Positions 27,401-39,400 of a stretch of 64,000 bases of DNA are shown piece after piece. The notes under the pieces were generated by a model. The model saw only the letters and a program-made list of their open reading frames with translations. It was not told the DNA's origin and searched no databases. Origin of the DNA: Albula goreensis (lineage: Eukaryota > Chordata > Actinopteri > Albuliformes > Albulidae); assembly GCA_022829145.1 (NCBI GenBank), contig CM040742.1, positions 49,991,328 to 50,055,327 of the forward strand, in the 5' to 3' direction. Position 1 is the stretch's first letter. Every line of letters begins with the position of its first letter. The translations under genes were made by a program, and so were the position numbers.

Positions 27401-30400
27401 GTTAGGGTTAGGGTTAAAAATGGAAGGTCCTAGAGACTTGAAACCTAGTCCTAGGTGGGGGTTTTTGGGGCGCTGAGAATGGGAAAAGTGGTCCCGGTCT
27501 CTACGACCTTCCGTTCCCAAGGTAGGCCACTTTGCCAGGGTCAGGGTTAGGGTTAGGGTTAGGGCTAGGGTTAGGGTTAAAAAATGGAAGGTCCTAGAGA
27601 CTTGAAACCTAGTCCTAGGTGGGGGTTTTTGGGGCGCTGAGAATGGGAAAAGTGGTCCCGGGTCTCTACGACCTTCCGTTCCCAAGGTAGGCCACTTTGC
27701 CAGGGTCAGGGTTAGGGTTAGGGTTAGGGTTAGGGCTAGGGTTAGGGTTAAAAAATGGAAGGTCCTAGAGACTTGAAACCTAGTCCTAGGTGGGGGTTTT
27801 TGGGGCGCTGAGAATGGGGAAAAAAGTTGTCCCGGGTCTCTACGACCTTCCGTTCCCAAGGTAGGCCACTTTGCCAGGGTCAGGGTTAGGGTTAGGGTTA
27901 GGGTTAGGTTAGGGTTAAAAATGGAAGGTCCTAGAGACTTGAAACCTAGTCCTAGGTGGGGGTTTTTGGGGCGCTGAGAATGGAAAAGTGGTCCCGGGTC
28001 TCTACGACCTTCCGTTCCCAAGGTAGGCCACTTTGCCAGGGTCAGGGTTAGGGTTAGGGTTAGGGTTAGGGCTAGGGTTAGGGTTAAAAAAATGGAAGGT
28101 CCTAGAGACTTGAAACCTAGTCCTAGGTGGGGGTTTTTGGGGGCGCTGAGAATGGGAAAAGTGGTCCCGGGTCTCTACGACCTTCCGTTCCCAAGGTAGG
28201 CCACTTTGCCAGGGTCAGGGTTAGGGTTAGGGTTAGGTTAGGGCTAGGGTTAGGGTTAAAAATGGAAGGTCCTAGAGACTTGAAACCTAGTCCTAGGTGG
28301 GGGTTTTGGGGCGCTGAGAATGGAAAAGTGGTCCCGGGTCTCTACGACCTTCCGTTCCCGAGGTAGGCCACTTTGCCAGGTCAGGGTTAGGGTTAGGGTT
28401 AGGGTTAGGGCTAGGGTTAGGGTTAAAAATGGAAGGTCCTAGAGACTTGAAACCTAGTCCTAGGTGGGGGTTTTTGGGGCGCTGAGAATGGGAAAAGTGG
28501 TCCCGGTCTCTACGACCTTCCGTTCCCGAGGTAGGCCACTTTGCCAGGGTCAGGTTAGGGTTAGGGTTAGGGTTAGGGCTAGGTTAGGGTTAAAAATGGA
28601 AGGTCCTAGAGACTTGAAACCTAGTCCTAGGTGGGGGTTTTTGGGGGCGCTGAGAATGGGAAAAGTGGTCCCGAGTCTCTACGACCTTCCGTTCCCGAGG
28701 TAGGCCACTTTGCCAGGGTCAGGGTTAGGGTTAGGGTTAGGGCTAGGGTTAGGGTTAAAAATGGAAGGTCCTAGAGACTTGAAACCTAGTCCTAGGTGGG
28801 GGTTTTTGGGGCGCTGAGAATGGGAAAAGTGGTCCCGGGTCTCTACGACCTTCCGTTCCCAAGGTAGGCCACTTTGCCAGGGTCAGGTTAGGGTTAGGGT
28901 TAGGTTAGGGCTAGGGTTAGGGTTAAAAATGGAAGGTCCTAGAGACTTGAAACCTAGTCCTAGGTGGGGTTTTTGGGGCGCTGAGAATGGAAAAGTGGTC
29001 CCGAGTCTCTACGACCTTCCGTTCCCAAGGTAGGCCACTTTGCCAGGGTCAGGGTTAGGTTAGGTTAGGGTTAGGCTAGGGTTAGGGTTAAAAAATGGAA
29101 GGTCCTAGAGACTTGAAACCTAGTCCTAGGTGGGGGTTTTGGGGGCGCTGAGAATGGGAAAAGTGGTCCCGGTCTCTACGACCTTCCGTTCCCAAGGTAG
29201 GCCACTTTGCCAGGGTTAGGGTTAGGGTTAGGGTTAGGGCTAGGGTTAGGGTTAAAAATGGAAGGTCTAGAGACTTGAAACCTAGTCCTAGGTGGGGGTT
29301 TTTGGGGCGCTGAGAATGGGAAAAGTGGTCCCGGGTCTCTACGACCTTCCGTTCCCAAGGTAGGCCACTTTGCCAGGGTCAGGGTTAGGGTTAGGGTTAG
29401 GGTTAGGGTTAGGGTTAGGGTTAAAAAATGGAAGGTCCTAGAGACTTGAAACCTAGTCCTAGGTGGGGGTTTTTGGGGCGCTGAGAATGGGAAAAGTGGT
29501 CCCGAGTCTCTACGACCTTCCGTTCCCAAGGTAGGCCACTTTGCCAGGGTCAGGGTTAGGTTAGGGTTAGGGTTAGGGCTAGGGTTAGGGTTAAAAAATG
29601 GAAGGTCCTAGAGACTTGAAACCTAGTCCTAGGTGGGGGTTTTGGGGGCGCTGAGAATGGCAAAAGTGGTCCCGAGTCTCTACGACCTTCCGTTCCCAAG
29701 GTAGGCCACTTTGCCAGGTCAGGGTTAGGGTTAGGTTAGGGTTAGGGCTAGGGTTAGGGTTAAAAAAATGGAAGGTCCTAGAGACTTGAAACCTAGTCCT
29801 AGGGGGGGTTTTGGGGGCGCTGAGAATGGGAAAAGTGGTCCGGGTCTCTACGACCTTCCGTTCCCAAGGTAGGCCACTTTGCCAGGGTCAGGGTTAGGGT
29901 TAGGGTTAGGGTTAGGGTTAGGGTTAGGGTTAAAAAAATGGAAGGTCCTAGAGACTTGAAACCTAGTCCTAGGTGGGGTTTTTGGGGCGCTGAGAATGGG
30001 AAAAGTGGTCCCGAGTCTCTACGACCTTCCGTTCCCAAGGTAGGCCACTTTGCCAGGGTCAGGGTTAGGGTTAGGGTTAGGGCTAGGGTTAGGGTTAAAA
30101 ATGGAAGGTCCTAGAGACTTGAAACCTAGTCCTAGGTGGGGGTTTTTGGGGGCGCTGAGAATGGGAAAAGTGGTCCCGGGTCTCTACGACCTTCCGTTCC
30201 CAAGGTAGGCCACTTTGCCAGGGTCAGGGTTAGGGTTAGGTTAGGGTTAGGGTTAGGGTTAGGGTTAAAAAATGGAAGGTCCTAGAGACTTGAAACCTAG
30301 TCCTAGGTGGGGGTTTTGGGGGCGCTGAGAATGGGAAAAGTGGTCCCGAGTCTCTACGACCTTCCGTTCCCAAGGTAGGCCACTTTGCCAGGGTCAGGGT

Positions 30401-33400
30401 TAGGGTTAGGGTTAGGGTTAGGGCTAGGGTTAGGGTTAAAAAAATGGAAGGTCCTAGAGACTTGAAACCTAGTCCTAGGTGGGGGTTTTGGGGGCGCTGA
30501 GAATGGGAAAAGTTGTCCCGGGTCTCTACGACCTTCCGTTCCCAAGGTAGGCCACTTTGCCAGGGTCAGGGTTAGGGTTAGGGTTAGGTTAGGGTTAGGG
30601 CTAGGGTTAGGGTTAAAAATGGAAGGTCCTAGAGACTTGAAACCTAGTCCTAGGTGGGGTTTTGGGGGCGCTGAGAATGGGAAAAGTGGTCCCGGGTCTC
30701 TACGACCTTCCGTTCCCAAGGTAGGCCACTTTGCCAGGGTCAGGGTTAGGTTAGGGTTAGGGTTAGGGCTAGGGTTAGGGTTAAAAATGGAAGGTCCTAG
30801 AGACTTGAAACCTAGTCCTAGGTGGGGGGGTTTTGGGGGCGCTGAGAATGGCAAAAGTGGTCCCAGTCTCTACGACCTTCCGTTCCGAGGTAGGCCACTT
30901 TGCCAGGGTCAGGGTTAGGGTTAGGGGTTAGGGTTAGGGCTAGGGTTAGGGTTAAAAAATGGAAGGTCCTAGAGACTTGAAACCTAGTCCTAGGTGGGGG
31001 TTTTGGGCGCTGAGAATGGGAAAAGTGGTCCCGGTCTCTACGACCTTCCGTTCCCAAGGTAGGCCACTTTGCCAGGGTCAGGGTTAGGGTTAGGGTTAGG
31101 GGTTAGGGTTAGGGTTAGGGTTAAAAAATGGAAGGTCCTAGAGACTTGAAACCTAGTCCTAGGTGGGGGTTTTGGGGCGCTGAGAATGGAAAAGTGGTCC
31201 CGGGTCTCTACGACCTTCCGTTCCCAAGGTAGGCCACTTTGCCAGGGTCAGGGGTTAGGGTTAGGGTTAGGGTTAGGGTTAGGGTTAAAAAATGGAAGGT
31301 CCTAGAGACTTGAAACCTAGTCCTAGGGGGGGTTTTTGGGGCGCTGAGAATGGCAAAAGTGGTCCCGGTCTCTCGACCTTCCGTTCCAAGGTAGGCCACT
31401 TTGCCAGGGTCAGGGTTAGGGTTAGGTTAGGTTAGGGCTAGGGTTAGGGTTAAAAAATGGAAGGTCCTAGAGACTTGAAACCTAGTCCTAGGTGGGGGTT
31501 TTGGGGCGCTGAGAATGGGAAAAGTGGTCCCGAGTCTCTACGACCTTCCGTTCCCAAGGTAGGCCACTTTGCCAGGGTCAGGGTTAGGGTTAGGGTTAGG
31601 GTTAGGGTTAGGGCTAGGGTTAGGGTTAAAAAATGGAAGGTCCTAGAGACTTGAAACCTAGTCCTAGGTGGGGGTTTTTGGGGCGCTGAGAATGGAAAAG
31701 TGGTCCCGGAGTCTCTACGACCTTCCGTTCCCAAGGTAGGCCACTTTGCCAGGGTTAGGGTTAGGGTTAGGGTTAGGGTTAGGGTTAAAAAATGGAAGGT
31801 CCTAGAGACTTGAAACCTAGTCCTAGGTGGGGTTTTGGGGGCGCTGAGAATGGCAAAAGTGGTCCCAGTCTCTACGACCTTCCGTTCCCAAGGTAGGCCA
31901 CTTTGCCAGGGTTAGGTTAGGGTTAGGGCTAGGGTTAGGGTTAAAAAATGGAAGGTCCTAGAGACTTGAAACCTAGTCCTAGGTGGGGGTTTTGGGGGCG
32001 CTGAGAATGGGAAAAGTGGTCCCGGTCTCTACGACCTTCCGTTCCCAAGGTAGGCCACTTTGCCAGGGTCAGGGTTAGGGTTAGGGTTAGGGTTAGGGCT
32101 AGGGTTAGGGTTAAAAAATGGAAGGTCCTAGAGACTTGAAACCTAGTCCTAGGTGGGGGTTTTGGGGCGCTGAGAATGGCAAAAGTGGTCCCGAGTCTCT
32201 ACGACCTTCCGTTCCCGAGGTAGGCCACTTTGCCAGGGTCAGGGTTAGGGTTAGGTTAGGGTTAGGGCTAGGTTAGGGTTAAAAAATGGAAGGTCCTAGA
32301 GACTTGAAACCTAGTCCTAGGTGGGGGTTTTGGGGCGCTGAGAATGGCAAAAGTGGTCCCGGTCTCTACGACCTTCCGTTCCCAAGGTAGGCCACTTTGC
32401 CAGGGTCAGGGTTAGGTTAGGGTTAGGGGTTAGGGCTAGGGTTAGGGTTAAAAAAATGGAAGGTCCTAGAGACTTGAAACCTAGTCCTAGGTGGGGGTTT
32501 TGGGGCGCTGAGAATGAAAAGTGGTCCCGGGTCTCTACGACCTTCCGTTCCCAAGGTAGGCCACTTTGCCAGGGTCAGGGTTAGGGTTAGGGTTTAGGGC
32601 TAGGGTTAGGGTTAAAAAAATGGAAGGTCCTAGAGACTTGAAACCTAGTCCTAGGTGGGGGTTTTGGGGGCGCTGAGAATGGCAAAAGTGGTCCCGGGTC
32701 TCTACGACCTTCCGTTCCCAAGGTAGGCCACTTTGCCAGGGTCAGTTAGGGTTAGGGTTAGGGTTAGGGTTAGGGTTAGGGTTAGGGTTAAAAATGGAAG
32801 GTCCTAGAGACTTGAAACCTAGTCCTAGGTGGGGGTTTTGGGGCGCTGAGAATGGCAAAAGTGGTCCCAGTCTCTACGACCTTCCGTTCCCAAGGTAGGC
32901 CACTTTGCCAGGGTCAGGGTCAGGGTTAGGGTTAGGGTTAGGGTTAGGGTTAAAAAAATGGAAGGTCCTAGAGACTTGAAACCTAGTCCTAGGTGGGGTT
33001 TTTGGGGGCGCTGAGAATGGAAAAGTGGTCCCGGGTCTCTACGACCTTCCGTTCCCAAGGTAGGCCACTTTGCCAGGGTCAGGGTTAGGGTTAGGGTTAG
33101 GGTTAGGGTTAGGGCTAGGGTTAGGGTTAAAAATGGAAGGTCCTAGAGACTTGAAACCTAGTCCTAGGTGGGGGTTTTTGGGGGCGCTGAGAATGGCAAA
33201 AGTGGTCCCGGTCTCTACGACCTTCCGTTCCCAAGGTAGGCCACTTTGCCAGGGTCAGGGTTAGGGTTAGGGTTAGGGCTAGGTTAGGGTTAAAAAATGG
33301 AAGGTCCTAGAGACTTGAAACCTAGTCCTAGGGGGGGTTTTGGGGGCGCTGAGAATGGAAAAGTGGTCCCGGGTCTCTACGACCTTCCGTTCCGAGGTAG

Positions 33401-36400
33401 GCCACTTTGCCAGGGTCAGGGGGTTAGGGTTAGGGTTAGGGCTAGGGTTAGGGTTAAAAAATGGAAGGTCCTAGAGACTTGAAACCTAGTCCTAGGTGGG
33501 GGTTTTGGGGGCGCTGAGAATGGAAAAGTGGTCCCGGAGTCTCGACCTTCCGTTCCCGAGGTAGGCCACTTTGCCAGGGTCAGGGTTAGGGTTAGGGTTA
33601 GGGTTAGGGTTAGGGTTAGGGTTAAAAAAATGGAAGGTCCTAGAGACTTGAAACCTAGTCCTAGGTGGGGGTTTTGGGGCGCTGAGAATGGCAAAAGTGG
33701 TCCCGAGTCTCTACGACCTTCCGTTCCCAAGGTAGGCCACTTTGCCAGGGTCAGGGTTAGGGTTAGGGTTAGGGTTAGGGCTAGGGTTAGGGTTAAAAAA
33801 TGGAAGGTCCTAGAGACTTGAAACCTAGTCCTAGGTGGGGGTTTTGGGGCGCTGAGAATGGGAAAAGTGGTCCCGGAGTCTCTACGACCTTCCGTTCCCA
33901 AGGTAGGCCACTTTGCCAGGGTCAGGGTTAGGGTTAGGGTTAGGGTTAGGGTTAGGGTTAGTTAGGGTTAAAAATGGAAGGTCCTAGAGACTTGAAACCT
34001 AGTCCTAGGTGGGGGGTTTTGGGGGCGCTGAGAATGGCAAAAGTGGTCCCGAGTCTCTACGACCTTCCGTTCCCAAGGTAGGCCACTTTGCCAGGGTCAG
34101 GGTTAGGGTTAGGTTAGGTTAGGGCTAGGGTTAGGGTTAAAAAATGGAAGGTCCTAGAGACTTGAAACCTAGTCCTAGGTGGGGTTTTGGGGGCGCTGAG
34201 AATGGCAAAAGTGGTCCCGAGTCTCTACGACCTTCCGTTCCCGAGGTAGGCCACTTTGCCAGGGTCAGGGTTAGGGTTAGGGTTAGGGTTAGGGCTAGGG
34301 TTAGGGTTAAAAAATGGAAGGTCCTAGAGACTTGAAACCTAGTCCTAGGTGGGGGTTTTTGGGGCGCTGAGAATGGAAAAGTGGTCCCGAGTCTCTACGA
34401 CCTTCCGTTCCCAAGGTAGGCCACTTTGCCAGGGTCAGGGTTAGGGTTAGGGTTAGGGTTAGGGCTAGGGTTAGGGTTAAAAAATGGAAGGTCCTAGAGA
34501 CTTGAAACCTAGTCCTAGGTGGGGTTTTGGGGCGCTGAGAATGGAAAAGTGGTCCCGAGTCTCTACGACCTTCCGTTCCCAAGGTAGGCCACTTTGCCAG
34601 GGTCAGGGTTAGGGTTAGGGTTAGGGTTAGGGCTAGGGTTAGGGTTAAAAAAATGGAAGGTCCTAGAGACTTGAAACCTAGTCCTAGGTGGGGTTTTTGG
34701 GGGCGCTGAGAATGGCAAAAGTGGTCCCGAGTCTCTACGACCTTCCGTTCCCAAGGTAGGCCACTTTGCCAGGGTCAGGGTTAGGGTTAGGGTTAGGGTT
34801 AGGGCTAGGGTTAGGGTTAAAAAAATGGAAGGTCCTAGAGACTTGAAACCTAGTCCTAGGTGGGGGTTTTTGGGGCGCTGAGAATGGCAAAAGTGGTCCG
34901 GAGTCTCTACGACCTTCCGTTCCCAAGGTAGGCCACTTTGCCAGGGTCAGGGTTAGGGTTAGGGCTAGGGTTAGGGTTAAAAAAATGGAAGGTCCTAGAG
35001 ACTTGAAACCTAGTCCTAGGTGGGGTTTTTGGGGCGCTGAGAATGGCAAAAGTGGTCCCGAGTCTCTACGACCTTCCGTTCCCAAGGTAGGCCACTTTGC
35101 CAGGGTCAGGGTTAGGGTTAGGGTTAGGGTTAGGGCTAGGGTTAGGGTTAAAAATGGAAGGTCCTAGAGACTTGAAACCTAGTCCTAGGTGGGGGGTTTT
35201 TGGGGCGCTGAGAATGGAAAAGTGGTCCCGAGTCTCTACGACCTTCCGTTCCCAGGTAGGCCACTTTGCCAGGGTCAGGGTTAGGGTTAGGGTTAGGGTT
35301 AGGGCTAGGGTTAGGGTTAAAAAAATGGAAGGTCCTAGAGACTTGAAACCTAGTCCTAGGTGGGGGTTTTTGGGGGCGCTGAGAATGGCAAAAGTGGTCC
35401 CAGAGTCTCTACGACCTTCCGTTCCCAAGGTAGGCCACTTTGCCAGGGTCAGGGTTAGGGTTAGGGTTAGGGCTAGGGTTAGGGTTAAAAAATGGAAGGT
35501 CCTAGAGACTTGAAACCTAGTCCTAGGTGGGGGTTTTGGGGCGCTGAGAATGGGAAAAGTGGTCCCGAGTCTCTACGACCTTCCGTTCCCAAGGTAGGCC
35601 ACTTTGCCAGGGTCAGGGTTAGGGGTTAGGGTTAGGGTTAGGGCTAGGGTTAGGGTTAAAAAAATGGAAGGTCCTAGAGACTTGAAACCTAGTCCTAGGT
35701 GGGGGTTTTGGGGCGCTGAGAATGGCAAAAGTGGTCCCGGGTCTCTACGACCTTCCGTTCCCAAGGTAGGCCACTTTGCCAGGGTCAGGGTTAGTTAGGT
35801 TAGGGTTAGGGCTAGGGTTAGGGTTAAAAAATGGAAGGTCCTAGAGACTTGAAACCTAGTCCTAGGTGGGGGTTTTGGGGGCGCTGAGAATGGAAAAGTG
35901 GTCCCAGTCTCTACGACCTTCCGTTCCCAAGGTAGGCCACTTTGCCAGGGTCAGGGTTAGGGTTAGGGTTAGGGTTAGGGCTAGGGTTAGGGTTAAAAAA
36001 ATGGAAGGTCCTAGAGACTTGAAACCTAGTCCTAGGTGGGGTTTTGGGGCGCTGAGAATGGGAAAAGTGGTCCCGGTCTCTACGACCTTCCGTTCCCAAG
36101 GTAGGCCACTTTGCCAGGGTCAGGGTTAGGGTTAGGGGTTAGGGCTAGGGTTAGGGTTAAAAAATGGAAGGTCCTAGAGACTTGAAACCTAGTCCTAGGT
36201 GGGGGTTTTGGGGCGCTGAGAATGGCAAAAGTGGTCCCAGTCTCTACGACCTTCCGTTCCCAAGGTAGGCCACTTTGCCAGGGTCAGGTTAGGGTTAGGG
36301 TTAGGGCTAGGGTTAGGGTTAAAAAATGGAAGGTCCTAGAGACTTGAAACCTAGTCCTAGGTGGGGGTTTTGGGGGCGCTGAGAATGGCAAAAGTGGTCC

Positions 36401-39400
36401 CGGGTCTCTACGACCTTCCGTTCCCAAGGTAGGCCACTTTGCCAGGGTCAGGGTTAGGGTTAGGGTTAGGGTTAGGGCTAGGGTTAGGGTTAAAAAAATG
36501 GAAGGTCCTAGAGACTTGAAACCTAGTCCTAGGTGGGGTTTTGGGCGCTGAGAATGGAAAAGTGGTCCCAGTCTCTACGACCTTCCGTTCCCAAGGTAGG
36601 CCACTTTGCCAGGGTCAGGGTTAGGGTTAGGGTTAGGGCTAGGGTTAGGGTTAAAAAATGGAAGGTCCTAGAGACTTGAAACCTAGTCCTAGGTGGGGGT
36701 TTTTGGGGGCGCTGAGAATGGCAAAAGTGGTCCCGAGTCTCTACGACCTTCCGTTCCCAAGGTAGGCCACTTTGCCAGGGTCAGGGTTAGGGTTAGGGTT
36801 AGGGCTAGGGTTAGGGTTAAAAAATGGAAGGTCCTAGAGACTTGAAACCTAGTCCTAGGTGGGGGTTTTGGGGGCGCTGAGAATGGCAAAAGTGGTCCCG
36901 AGTCTCTACGACCTTCCGTTCCCAGGTAGGCCACTTTGCCAGGGTCAGGGTTAGGGGTTAGGGTTAGGGTTAGGGTTAAAAAATGGAAGGTCCTAGAGAC
37001 TTGAAACCTAGTCCTAGGTGGGGGGTTTTGGGCGCTGAGAATGGAAAAGTGGTCCCAGTCTCTACGACCTTCCGTTCCAAGGTAGGCCACTTTGCCAGGG
37101 TCAGGGTTAGGGTTAGGGGGCTAGGGTTAGGGTTAAAAAATGGAAGGTCCTAGAGACTTGAAACCTAGTCCTAGGTGGGGTTTTGGGGCGCTGAGAATGG
37201 CAAAAGTGGTCCCAGTCTCTACGACCTTCCGTTCCCAAGGTAGGCCACTTTGCCAGGGTCAGGGTTAGGGTTAGGGTTAGGGTTAGGGCTAGGGTTAGGG
37301 TTAAAAAAATGGAAGGTCCTAGAGACTTGAAACCTAGTCCTAGGTGGGGGTTTTGGGGGCGCTGAGAATGGGAAAAGTGGTCCCGAGTCTCTACGACCTT
37401 CCGTTCCGAGGTAGGCCACTTTGCCAGGGTCAGGGTTAGGGTTAGGGTTAGGGCTAGGGTTAGGGTTAAAAAAATGGAAGGTCCTAGAGACTTGAAACCT
37501 AGTCCTAGGTGGGGGTTTTGGGGGCGCTGAGAATGGCAAAAGTGGTCCCGAGTCTCTACGACCTTCCGTTCCCGAGGTAGGCCACTTTGCCAGGGTCAGG
37601 GTTAGGGTTAGGGTTAGGGTTAGGGCTAGGGTTAGGGTTAAAAAATGGAAGGTCCTAGAGACTTGAAACCTAGTCCTAGGTGGGGTTTTTGGGCGCTGAG
37701 AATGGCAAAAGTGGTCCCGAGTCTCTACGACCTTCCGTTCCCAAGGTAGGCCACTTTGCCAGGGTCAGGGTTAGGGTTAGGGTTAGGGTTAGGGTTAGGG
37801 TTAAAAAATGGAAGGTCCTAGAGACTTGAAACCTAGTCCTAGGTGGGGGGTTTTGGGGGTGCTGAGAATGGCAAAAGTGGTCCCCCAAGTCTCTACGACC
37901 TTCCGTTCCCAAGGTAGGCCACTTTGCCAGGGTCAGGGTTAGGGTTAGGGTTAGGTTAGGGTTAGGGTTGGGTTAAAAAATGGAAGGTCCTAGAGACTTG
38001 AAACCTAGTCCTAGGTGGGGGTTTTGGGGCGCTGAGAATGGCAAAAGTGGTCCCGAGTCTCTACGACCTTCCGTTCCCAAGGTAGGCCACTTTGCCAGGG
38101 TCAGGGTTAGGTTAGGGTTAGGGTTAGAGCTAGGGTTAGGGTTAAAAAATGGAAGGTCCTAGAGACTTGAAACCTAGTCCTAGGTGGGGGTTTTGGGCGC
38201 TGAGAATGGAAAAAGTGGTCCCGAGTCTCTACGACCTTCCGTTCCCAAGGTAGGCCACTTTGCCAGGGTCAGGGTTAGGTTAGGGTTAGGGTTAGGGCTA
38301 GGGTTAGGGTTAAAAAATGGAAGGTCCTAGAGACTTGAAACCTAGTCCTAGGTGGGGGTTTTTGGGGCGCTGAGAATGGGAAAAGTGGTCCCGAGTCTCT
38401 ACGACCTTCCGTTCCCAAGGTAGGCCACTTTGCCAGGGTCAGGGTTAGGGTTAGGGTTAGGGTTAGGGCTAGGTTAGGGTTAAAAATGGAAGGTCCTAGA
38501 GACTTGAAACCTAGTCCTAGGTGGGGGTTTTGGGGCGCTGAGAATGGCAAAAGTAGTCCCGAGTCTCTACGACCTTCCGTTCCCAAGGTAGGCCACTTTG
38601 CCAGGGTCAGGGTTAGGTTAGGGTTAGGGGGCTAGGGTTAGGAGTTAAAAATGGAAGGTCCTAGAGACTTGAAACCTAGTCCTAGGTGGGGGTTTTGGGG
38701 GCGCTGAGAATGGCAAAAGTTGTCCCGAGTCTCTACGACCTTCCGTTCCCAAGGTAGGCCACTTTGCCAGGGTCAGGGTTAGGGTTAGGGTTAGGGCTAG
38801 GGTTAGGGTTAAAAAATGGAAGGTCCTAGAGACTTGAAACCTAGTCCTAGGTGGGGGTTTTGGGGGCGCTGAGAATGGCAAAAGTGGTCCCGGGTCTCTC
38901 GACCTTCCGTTCCCAAGGTAGGCCACTTTGCCAGGGTCAGGGTTAGGGTTAGGGTTAGGGTTAGGGCTAGGGTTAGGGTTAAAAAAATGGAAGGTCCTAG
39001 AGACTTGAAACCTAGTCCTAGGTGGGGGTTTTGGGGCGCTGAGAATGGCAAAAGTGGTCCCGAGTCTCTACGACCTTCCGTTCCCAAGGTAGGCCACTTT
39101 GCCAGGGTCAGGGTTAGGGTTAGGTTAGGGTTAGGGCTAGGGTTAGGGTTAAAAAAATGGAAGGTCCTAGAGACTTGAAACCTAGTCCTAGGTGGGGGTT
39201 TTGGGCGCTGAGAATGGCAAAAGTGGTCCCGAGTCTCTCGACCTTCCGTTCCCAAGGTAGGCCACTTTGCCAGGGTCAGGGATAGGGTTAGGGTTAGGGT
39301 TAGGGCTAGGGTTAGGGTTAAAAAAAATGGAAGGTCCTAGAGACTTGAAACCTAGTCCTAGGTGGGGGTTTTGGGGGCGCTGAGAATGGCAAAAAGTGGT